64,000 nt of DNA from Theionarchaea archaeon. Its GTDB lineage: Archaea > Methanobacteriota_B > Thermococci > Methanofastidiosales > SZ-28-30. The notes below the pieces were generated by a model that searched no databases, was not told where the DNA came from, and saw nothing but the letters and a program-made list of their open reading frames with translations. The stretch spans positions 1 to 64,000 of the forward strand of contig JACVGT010000034.1 in assembly GCA_018992685.1 (NCBI GenBank), written 5' to 3'. This document shows positions 58,410 to 64,000 of this stretch, piece after piece; the stretch's first letter is position 1, and every line of letters starts with the position of its first letter. Both the position numbers and the translations under genes were made by a program.

Positions 58410-59489
58410 ATGAGTTCTGTCCTTATCTTCGATTCTGAATATCCTGTTTCGAGGGCTGCAATAAGCTTGATTTTCTCTCATTTCACTCCTCCTACAGTCA
58501 GAACACTCGTAAAGCCAAACCTACTGGGAGGATTCGAATGTGACCGACATGTTACCACACATCCATCGCTTATTCAGGCCTTGGTGGAGTACCTTGAACA
58601 GGCCGGAATACCTCTCACTGTGGGGGATAATCCTGCTGGCAAGAAGAACCTTATGGAAAGGGCGAAAAGAGCAGGTATCTACCAGGCCAGCAAAGGCTAC
58701 TTCGAGGATATTTCAGATGGTACAAAAGTCACAACGAGATCAAATTACTTTTCAGAGCTAGTAGTCTCAAGGAAGGTCATGGAATCTCCCTATATTGTGA
58801 ACGTTCCGAAATTTAAGACTCACATGCAGACTATTATTACCGGGGCAGTCAAGAACATGTTTGGCATACTGCCTGGAGAAGAAAAGTCCATGGTGCATTG
58901 TGCTGCTCGCTCTCTGGATCAGTTTTCCCGGGCACTGGTAGATGTGTATGCAATTCGTCCTCCCCACCTGAATGTTATGGATGCAATCATGGTCATGGAG
59001 GGAAACGGGCCTTCATCTGGAACTCCCCGGCACCTTGGAAAGATACTGGCTTCAGACAATGGAGTAGAACTGGACGCCGTCATGGCATATATGATGGGCC
59101 TTGACCCTCACGAAGTCCCCATGCTTGAATATGCACACCGCCAGGGACTGGGCGCCATTGACATTGATGAGATTGACATTATAGGAGACATCAAGAAAAT
59201 ACCCCATTTCAGGGTTCCCTCCAGGACGCTGGTCACGGTTATTACCCCGGTGAGCTCACGGTACTATGACTTCATGGCAGTAAAGCCCACACTGAACAGG
59301 AACAAATGTACACGATGTTATGAGTGTGTTGAGAAGTGTCCCGTTTCAGCCCTCCAGCGTAACCACTATCCCCGTCTCAACAGAGAGAAATGCGTGTCCT
59401 GCTTTTGCTGTGTAGAAATCTGTGAGAATCAGGCCATGGAAGTCCCCTCGCGGGCCAGAGATCTATTTAACAGACTTCTTAAAATGTAG
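58410..59489 (+). CDS. DUF362 protein with 2x[4Fe-4S] ferredoxin domain
   Basis: 359 aa. VRTLVKPNLLGGFECDRHVT, IVNVPKFKTHMQTIITGAVK-NMFGILPGEEK and VMEGNGPSSGTPRHLGKILA are DUF362 motifs. The last 65 residues contain two CxxCxxCxxxCP-type sequences (CTRCYECVEKCPVSAL and CVSCFCCVEICENQAM). It is probably an electron-transfer or maturation protein. It starts 27 nt after the ferritin-like gene, likely in one operon. The 3' end overlaps the convergent gene by 27 nt. Confidence 0.9.
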   Translation: MSSVLIFDSEYPVSRAAISLIFSHFTPPTVRTLVKPNLLGGFECDRHVTTHPSLIQALVEYLEQAGIPLTVGDNPAGKKNLMERAKRAGIYQASKGYFEDISDGTKVTTRSNYFSELVVSRKVMESPYIVNVPKFKTHMQTIITGAVKNMFGILPGEEKSMVHCAARSLDQFSRALVDVYAIRPPHLNVMDAIMVMEGNGPSSGTPRHLGKILASDNGVELDAVMAYMMGLDPHEVPMLEYAHRQGLGAIDIDEIDIIGDIKKIPHFRVPSRTLVTVITPVSSRYYDFMAVKPTLNRNKCTRCYECVEKCPVSALQRNHYPRLNREKCVSCFCCVEICENQAMEVPSRARDLFNRLLKM

Positions 59490-59903
59490 AGTACATTCTT
59501 TTTCGCCCTGGCACATATGGGTTTCAAAGGTGACTGTGTAGGGAGCCTTGTATTCTTTCGCCCATTCGTTGTACAGCATAGGACAGATTGTCGCACCAAC
59601 TCTTCCAGCAGTGTTTTCTCTTCCCGAGCTTTTCATGATTTCCCACCAGGGGCACTGTTCAATGATTACACCATATTTTTCAAGACGGTACGTATATTCC
59701 TCAGAATCCCATTTCAGTCTCAGGCTTTCAAAGAAATCTTTTCCTAATTTCATGGCAGTCCTGGCCTGGATCTTGGCCACAATCTTCCACACTCTCTTAT
59801 CCAGTTCCAGAGCGTATTCAAACGAACTCTCCTCTTCCACCATGATAAACCACAGACCATCTACTGCAAAATAGGATTTCTTGAAATACTCGAGACTGTC
59901 CAT
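59463..59903 (-). CDS. ATC-hydrolase-like/DUF6125-type protein
   Basis: 146 aa from ATG 59903, 26 nt from a TATA box (caattaaaag, 59924-59933). FAVDGLWFIMVEEESSFEYA, VWKIVAKIQARTAMKL, YGVIIEQCPWWEIMKSSGRE and ATICPMLYNEWAKEY resemble the L-2-amino-thiazoline-4-carboxylic acid hydrolase fold (PF14196). Cys residues at about 100 and 120 could be functional. The role in archaea is not known. Assignment is by pattern only. Confidence 0.7.
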   Translation of the reverse strand: MDSLEYFKKSYFAVDGLWFIMVEEESSFEYALELDKRVWKIVAKIQARTAMKLGKDFFESLRLKWDSEEYTYRLEKYGVIIEQCPWWEIMKSSGRENTAGRVGATICPMLYNEWAKEYKAPYTVTFETHMCQGEKECTLHFKKSVK

Positions 59904-59933
59904 GGATTGGGTTGGCGTTTGCTCTTTTAATTG

Positions 59934-60310
59934 TTTGGGTTGGTCCCACAATAGGATAACCTGGAGAGCACATTGCTCGGCACCTTGAATCCTGAATCCC
60001 CTGTTCCTGAGGGTGACTTCTTCAAGAGCTCCCCCACCAGATATGCTGTCACGTGGACCTTGAATCTTCGTGTCGGTGTACACATATACGCACCTGTGTT
60101 CCACAGCCCTTTGACCGTCCTGATTGTCTACCTAAATCATCTGGTTGATCACCTGGTTGCCAGGCCGTACCCTCACGACAAGTACATTCTTATATGTCGA
60201 CTTGACAGTCATACAAGAGTCACTGAACGTTGACTTTTCGTCCTGGAGGACAAAAAAGATTGTAGAAGTGAAAGAACCGGTTCGGGACAGGCACAGGAGG
60301 AGGAATAACC
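59934..60310. other. Intergenic region without recognisable gene
   Basis: A plus-strand frame (59973-60233) is open but has no Shine-Dalgarno, TATA box or recognisable motif, so I do not call it. A TATA-like cttatatgt lies at about 60189-60197 and the Shine-Dalgarno of the DUF3788 gene at about 60297-60305 (aggaggaat). Confidence 0.4.
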
Positions 60311-60748
60311 ATGAGATTTGAAAGGATGTTGGACCAAGACCAAGAGCCCACCCGCGAAGACATGCTCAGAGCCGTTGGAGAAAACGCAGGGCTGTGGCAA
60401 GATCTTCTGGAATACCTTGAAACACACTATGATCATGTCTCCGACCTGGATTTCGGAGGAAAAAAGTACGGTTGGGCTATGCGATATCGTAAGAGTGGCA
60501 AAACACTCGTCACGCTTTTTCCTGAGAAAGGAGCATTCACGGCCCTTGTTGTACTGGGCCGAAAGGAAGTAGAAAAGGCACAGGCCCTTCTGGACGATTT
60601 GAGTCCGGATGTGCGTGCGTTGTTAGAAAATACGCAGCAGCTTCATGACGGCCGCTGGCTCTGGATCAGACCTGGTTGTCAGGCGGACATTGAGTCCATA
60701 AAGGCCCTTCTGAGTACAAAACGTAAGCCAAGACCAAAAAACCCTTGA
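60311..60748 (+). CDS. DUF3788 protein
   Basis: 145 aa. FGGKKYGWAMRYRKSGKTLV, LFPEKGAFTALVVLGRKEVE and HDGRWLWIRPGCQADIESIK are DUF3788 motifs. It has an N-terminal helical half and a strand-rich middle, like YdhG/DUF1801-type proteins. The function is unknown. The Shine-Dalgarno is aggaggaat. Confidence 0.88.
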   Translation: MRFERMLDQDQEPTREDMLRAVGENAGLWQDLLEYLETHYDHVSDLDFGGKKYGWAMRYRKSGKTLVTLFPEKGAFTALVVLGRKEVEKAQALLDDLSPDVRALLENTQQLHDGRWLWIRPGCQADIESIKALLSTKRKPRPKNP

Positions 60749-61107
60749 AAAAGAGCTTTTTATTCCATTTTTGCCATTATCGCCTCTTTTTAATTGTATG
60801 TGGGAAAAGAGATGCTAGGTATCTTTGTATCTATGGAGTCTTTCTAAGCTGGGGATAGATGGTTCAATCTAATCGCATTCAGCAGTTTTCTTAGCAGAGT
60901 GAGATCGTAGACAAATCTATGGCAATTGAGGTGTATTCCAAGGTACGTTGGATCGAATCTAATCCAATGACCTGCAACGTACCATTTCCACTTTATGTCC
61001 GCCAAGAATCTGGCCGGTAGAAACCTTCTCTCATTCCTCAGCTCGACCCATAAAGACTTTAAGCAAACCTTTTCTCAGTACAGCAACAAGAAACGGGAAG
61101 TGAAATT
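60749..61107. other. Intergenic region with nested inverted repeats
   Basis: Contains GGTACGTT (60942-60949) and AACGTACC (60976-60983), plus TTGGAT (60948-60953) and ATCCAA (60962-60967). The two stems share bases and so exclude each other. A related tctaatcg motif lies about 90 nt earlier. It may encode a small RNA or a leader structure; a TATA box for the next gene is not clear. No protein-coding frame is convincing. Confidence 0.35.
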
Positions 61108-61251
61108 ATGACACTAGAAGCAGGAGAAAAACCTGGAAAAGGAAAGTACAAATGCACGAACTGTGCTGAGGTCATTACGCTAGAAGATCCTTCAGATGTC
61201 TTACCTGCATGCCCGGCATGCACGCAGACAGAGTGGAAGAAGCATGAATGA
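61108..61251 (+). CDS. 47-aa zinc-ribbon/rubredoxin-like protein
   Basis: Translated by hand: an ATG at 61108, then MTLEAGEKPGKGKYKCTNC, AEVITLEDPSDVLPACPACT and a final TEWKKHE. Two CxxC pairs (CTNC and CPAC) 20 residues apart would bind zinc or iron. Proteins like this are known as zinc-ribbon low-redox-potential or desulforedoxin-like proteins. The Shine-Dalgarno is weak (gggaagtgaaatt). Confidence 0.75.
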   Translation: MTLEAGEKPGKGKYKCTNCAEVITLEDPSDVLPACPACTQTEWKKHE

Positions 61252-61705
61252 TTCACCACTCATTTCTCCTTTTTTTCTTTCAGTGTGACTCTCAGTCTGA
61301 AATCAATGATTATCGTTTCCACTTCTCCAGTTTTCAGCCTCTGTCACACAGTTGTCCCCTTCGCTCCTAAATGAAGGAGCTGGACATCAGCCCAGCTCCC
61401 AGGTGATATCCGCCTTCTGCAAGATCTGTGCATCGTGCTGCGTTCTGATGTCACAACTCAGCAGTCTGTCAGGTCAACCCCGACAGATAAAGGCCGATAT
61501 CTCTTCTGCGCAGGTCCAGATATTAACATGCCGAGATTTTATGTGAGCATTTCCCCACAGAGATCACACTCTTTCATGAAAATCACAGGGAATCAAATTC
61601 AAGCACGGCCACAGTACACTCTTCTCCTACAGCTCAAATGGAAGATGTAAATCTTTATAAGCTTCTTCAGCAAAGAGGCCGAAATCATGAACCGAGGTTG
61701 ATAAG
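61252..61705. other. Intergenic region; possible decayed Cys-rich gene on the minus strand
   Basis: It begins with a T-rich tract (61264-61280) that could end the zinc-ribbon transcript. On the minus strand, with one frameshift and two stops, I can read KECDLCGEML, NIWTCAEEISAFICRG and SCDIRTQHDAQIL, which looks like a decayed small zinc-binding protein at about 61370-61580. A TATA box (ctttataagc) at 61653-61662 and gaggttgat at 61697 serve the next gene. Low certainty. Confidence 0.3.
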
Positions 61706-61951
61706 ATGGATCCCTTATATGTTGTGAATCTGGTCCTCTGTATCATTATCGTGGCTCTCGGATACTGGGGTTCCAAGAAAAGTGGCGATTCAGTACCGCT
61801 CTACATTGGCATTGCCTTTGGACTTTTCGGTATATCACATTTGTCAATCCTTTTGGGGCTGAAGGACACCCTCGAAACCCCTCTGATTATTGTCAGATTG
61901 TTGGCATACCTGGTAGTGATATTCGCCCTGTACAAAGTTGCCAAGAAATAA
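61706..61951 (+). CDS. 81-aa three-TM membrane protein
   Basis: Three hydrophobic segments (about 5-21, 31-50 and 58-78). SVPLYIGIAFGLFGISHLSI and PLIIVRLLAYLVVIFALYKV are the last two. The Shine-Dalgarno ccgaggttgataag precedes the ATG. Small proteins with this pattern are widespread in archaea; the function is unknown. Confidence 0.7.
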   Translation: MDPLYVVNLVLCIIIVALGYWGSKKSGDSVPLYIGIAFGLFGISHLSILLGLKDTLETPLIIVRLLAYLVVIFALYKVAKK

Positions 61952-61956
61952 GTATT

Positions 61957-61975
61957 CCTCTTTTCTTTTTTTTTC
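61957..61975 (+). terminator. T-rich terminator
   Basis: cctcttttctttttttttc right after the stop codon of the 81-aa membrane protein. Confidence 0.55.
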
Positions 61976-62028
61976 GCGTCCTCAGAAGCAAAAAGCATAT
62001 TCCCACATCGACGGAAGAAAGAAGTACT

Positions 62029-63003
62029 TCATCCAACGACTGACGGATCTTTTCTCCAGTAGCATTGTACTAATGCATGTGCTTCACTCTGGATGATCTT
62101 TCTCTTGAGAAGGTCTCGAAGAAGCAGTGGAATGTGCAGCCTGTTGATGTCCTGCATCACATAGTCATCACTCTTCATGGAGCCCCTGTCCAGCCACACA
62201 TCCATGAACAGGTTGTCTGAAACCCTGTAGAACCAGGTAGTGGTGGGTAGGTGAGAAAAGAGCTCAATGACGAAATCTTCATAGTCGGTCTCCACCATGA
62301 AGACATAGGGGTCGTATGCAGGGACAGTCTCGGGGAAGTAGCACGTGAAGATGGTGCAGCATTCAGGAAGGCGTTCCAGCCACTGGTACGCACTTCCACT
62401 CCAGATATTGTGTTTGGCCTTGACGATGGGCTCCAGTGGTTTCCTGAGATTGTATTTCAATTCTCTGAAGAGTATTTCATCCGTCTCATTCCATTCTATG
62501 GATTCTGACCAGTGTGTGTTGATGAGCCCCTGGGGTAAGTATGTCTCTGGATCAAAGGTGTCCACCATTTCCTGCATGGTCTTGATGGAGTGTTCCCACG
62601 AGTGGTCTGGAGCATATGAGATATAGTAGTCCGAACGACGTCCTCCCACCACAACCCCATCCAGGTCAAGCTCTTTCAGAGAGATAATGCGCAGATTTGA
62701 AAACCCATCCATGAGGGTGTGGTAGACGACATCACTGTCTTGAGTGTATGTGCGGAATAACCCGATGGGATCATCACTGCGAATAAAGTAGACATATTCT
62801 GCAAAACTCGAAAATGATCTCTTTCTGATCTGTGGCCCCACAATGTATCCTTTCTCAACTGCGTCTCTTAACCTGGCGCCTGCCGTATTACGGTTTATCC
62901 CTAATGCGCTGGCAGCGTCTTTAACCTTGACCCGGGGGGACCTGTCCAACAGCTGGTATATGATCCTGTATTCTCTTTTGAGGCGTTTTTCAGTGAACTT
63001 CAT
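62029..63003 (-). CDS. Lrp/AsnC-like HTH regulator with long effector domain, copy 1
   Basis: 324 aa from ATG 63003 (aaggtaagag upstream). The N-terminal helix-turn-helix is EYRIIYQLLDRSPRVKVKDA-ASALGINRNTAGARLRDAVE with a wing GYIVGPQIRKRSF. The remaining 260 residues (TTTWFYRVSDNLFMDVWLDR, SDDYVMQDINRLHIPLLLRD) form a domain I do not recognise. A second copy with nearly identical C-terminal half lies at the right edge, and a small secreted-peptide gene lies between. The two copies are probably a recent duplication. Confidence 0.78.
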   Translation of the reverse strand: MKFTEKRLKREYRIIYQLLDRSPRVKVKDAASALGINRNTAGARLRDAVEKGYIVGPQIRKRSFSSFAEYVYFIRSDDPIGLFRTYTQDSDVVYHTLMDGFSNLRIISLKELDLDGVVVGGRRSDYYISYAPDHSWEHSIKTMQEMVDTFDPETYLPQGLINTHWSESIEWNETDEILFRELKYNLRKPLEPIVKAKHNIWSGSAYQWLERLPECCTIFTCYFPETVPAYDPYVFMVETDYEDFVIELFSHLPTTTWFYRVSDNLFMDVWLDRGSMKSDDYVMQDINRLHIPLLLRDLLKRKIIQSEAHALVQCYWRKDPSVVG

Positions 63004-63299
63004 GTCTCTTACCTTTTCGATTTGCAAGATCCTCCAACCAGTCACACGTAGCTCTGGTTGAACAGAGATGCCTTTCCGAGGTGGGTTCTCGTTTCACCCT
63101 TAAAAGATTTTCTGCTTTCAAAGGGATCACTTGAGTCTTAGTCCAAGAAAAATTGCAGGAATCATTCATAGCTGCTTTAGATTCACTCGGGAGTCTCTAG
63201 ATTCTGAAATCTTGAAGTATGGCCTGGTAAGGCTGAAAGCTTGCCTAGAAGAGTCGTGAAGCGACTTTACATTTCGGATTTGCCGTGTTTGATGGCAAC
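63004..63299. other. Intergenic region between the duplicated regulators
   Basis: Contains a TATA-like tcttttaagg on the minus strand (63098-63107) for copy 1 and a short stem (AGTCG-tgaag-CGACT, about 63250-63265). No open frame is convincing. Confidence 0.4.
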
Positions 63300-63342
63300 A
63301 TTTTTAAAGTAGGCATGAGAATTGAGTAACGAGGTGGAAGAG
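63300..63342 (+). promoter_or_regulatory. TATA box and Shine-Dalgarno of the secreted-peptide gene
   Basis: atttttaaa at 63300-63308 and gaggtgg at 63331-63337, 5 nt before ATG 63343. Confidence 0.55.
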
Positions 63343-63534
63343 ATGAAAAAGATCTTGGTTCTCCTGCTCTTGGTAGGGGTTTTCATAGGAACCTCAGTGA
63401 CGGCTGCTGAAGCTTGTGGAGACGTCTTCTCTGACGACACTGAACCAGAAGATCCCGCACCAGGGAATGCAGCTCCTGATAACCCGCTGCCTCTTGGTGG
63501 AGGCGGTGGAAACGGTGGAGGCGCTCCAGGTTAG
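63343..63534 (+). CDS. Small secreted Gly/Pro/Asp-rich peptide
   Basis: 63 aa. MKKILVLLLLVGVFIGTSVT with AAEA is a clear Sec signal peptide. The predicted mature part of about 38 residues begins CGDVFSDDTEPEDPAPGN, has a single Cys, is acidic and Pro-rich, and ends with a Gly-rich tail (LPLGGGGGNGGGAPG). Alternatively the Cys could be a lipidation site, but the residues before it (AEA-C) are a poor lipobox. It lies between two near-identical regulators on the other strand. The function is unknown; a signal or bacteriocin-like peptide is possible. Confidence 0.7.
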   Translation: MKKILVLLLLVGVFIGTSVTAAEACGDVFSDDTEPEDPAPGNAAPDNPLPLGGGGGNGGGAPG

Positions 63535-63536
63535 AT

Positions 63537-64000
63537 TCATGTGAGGTCTTTTCTCCAGTAGCATTGTACTAATGCATGTGCTTCACTCTGGATGATCTCT
63601 CTTTTGAGCAGGTCTCGAACCAGCAGTGGAATGTGCAACCTGTTGATGTCCTGCATCACATAGTCATCACTCTTCATGGAGCCCCTGTCCAGCCACACAT
63701 CCATGAACAGGGTGTCTGAAACCCTGTAGAACCAGGTAGTGGTGGGCAGGTGAGAAAAGAGCTCAATGACGAAATCTTCATAGTCGGTCTCCACCATGAA
63801 GACATAGGGGTCGTATGCAGGGACAGTCTCGGGGAAGTAGCACGTGAAGATGGTGCAGCATTCAGGAAGGCGTTCCAGCCAGCCACTGATGTCGCCTGCA
63901 GAAATATGATGGGCTTTCATGAGGGGAGTCAGTGGTTTCCTGAGATTGTATTTCAATTCTCTGAAGAGTATTTCATCCGTCTCACTCCATTCTACAGATT
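63537..64000 (-). CDS. Lrp/AsnC-like regulator, copy 2 (C-terminal part, runs off right edge)
   Basis: The minus strand is open from 64000 to a stop at 63537; about 154 residues are visible. From WLERLPECCTIFTCYFPETV to the end it is nearly identical to copy 1, also in DNA (the last 370 bases differ in few places). In between, KYNLRKPLTPLMKAHHISAG versus KYNLRKPLEPIVKAKHNIWS shows where the copies have diverged. The HTH part must lie beyond the window. It stops 3 nt from the secreted-peptide gene. Confidence 0.8.
   Translation of the reverse strand, partial: SVEWSETDEILFRELKYNLRKPLTPLMKAHHISAGDISGWLERLPECCTIFTCYFPETVPAYDPYVFMVETDYEDFVIELFSHLPTTTWFYRVSDTLFMDVWLDRGSMKSDDYVMQDINRLHIPLLVRDLLKREIIQSEAHALVQCYWRKDLT

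Noticed and set aside
59973-60233. Plus-strand frame of 86 codons
   Set aside because: No ribosome site, promoter or recognisable motif; it sits in a region upstream of two other genes.
60855-60960. tRNA-like fragments (ggttcaatct)
   Set aside because: No acceptor or anticodon stem can be formed around it.
1-64000. CRISPR array, transposase or integrase
   Set aside because: I saw no regularly spaced direct repeats and no DDE, tyrosine or serine recombinase protein anywhere in the window.

Overview
This window looks like a chromosome segment of an uncultured, probably anaerobic archaeon, most likely from a euryarchaeal-type lineage. The evidence is archaeal TATA boxes placed about 26 nt upstream of start codons (many transcripts look leaderless), an intron-containing tRNA-Ala(GGC), and archaeal families: Sm/Lsm protein, PUA protein, HTH_10 activator, Mth938-like protein, archaeoflavoprotein AfpA, AF1577-type radical SAM enzyme, thiolase/DUF35 pair, UbiD decarboxylase and an RPA-like OB-fold protein. 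No rRNA, transposase, integrase or CRISPR array is visible, so a closer taxonomic placement is a guess.

Layout. 1-2.6 kb: secretory genes and decay products (the N-terminal part of an RHS/YD-repeat protein running off the left edge, a small calcium-loop protein, a methyltransferase remnant). 2.6-5.5 kb: small membrane proteins, a winged-helix regulator and an MBL-fold protein. 5.7-21.1 kb: the most interesting part, an apparent ribosomally synthesised, post-translationally modified peptide (RiPP) locus. It holds a TldD/TldE protease pair, a flavin reductase, a 30-residue precursor peptide, a radical SAM/SPASM enzyme with a PqqD-like N-terminus, a minus-strand operon (PqqD, a second radical SAM/SPASM enzyme, a transglutaminase-fold protein, a radical SAM enzyme with a B12-like domain, a nucleotidyltransferase-like protein), a plus-strand operon (95-aa unknown, HPr-kinase-like protein, PF14907-type nucleotidyltransferase) and an ABC-2 exporter with two permeases. 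This is close to the accessory set of phosphorylated lasso-peptide clusters, but there is no asparagine-synthetase-like lasso cyclase; radical SAM enzymes stand in its place.

21.6-34.6 kb: PAS/GAF sensor, methyltransferase, beta-propeller surface protein, DUF885 lipoprotein, MBL protein, prenyltransferase-repeat protein, UbiD decarboxylase, a second ABC-2 system, an ECF S component and an HTH_10 regulator. 34.7-44.7 kb: DUF35 and a thiolase lacking its nucleophilic Cys, preceded by a truncated second thiolase; an AF1577-family radical SAM enzyme; a 5-formyltetrahydrofolate cyclo-ligase/KptA fusion; a stomatin/NfeD pair; the tRNA. 44.8-53.5 kb: Lsm, PUA, HD-domain, TrmB-like and OB-fold genes, a sodium:solute symporter with a tiny membrane partner, flavoproteins and AmrS. 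53.5-64 kb: protein-isoaspartate methyltransferase, a second TldD/TldE pair, two DUF362 proteins around a ferritin-like protein, small proteins, and two near-identical regulators that flank a small secreted Gly/Pro-rich peptide.

How the genes work together: in the RiPP locus the precursor leader would be bound by PqqD-type domains, the core modified by SPASM radical SAM enzymes and perhaps the B12-type one, the C-terminal Thr phosphorylated and elaborated by the kinase-like and nucleotidyltransferase proteins, the leader removed by the transglutaminase-fold protein or TldD/TldE, and the product exported by the ABC-2 transporter. This scheme is inferred from gene content and has not been tested.
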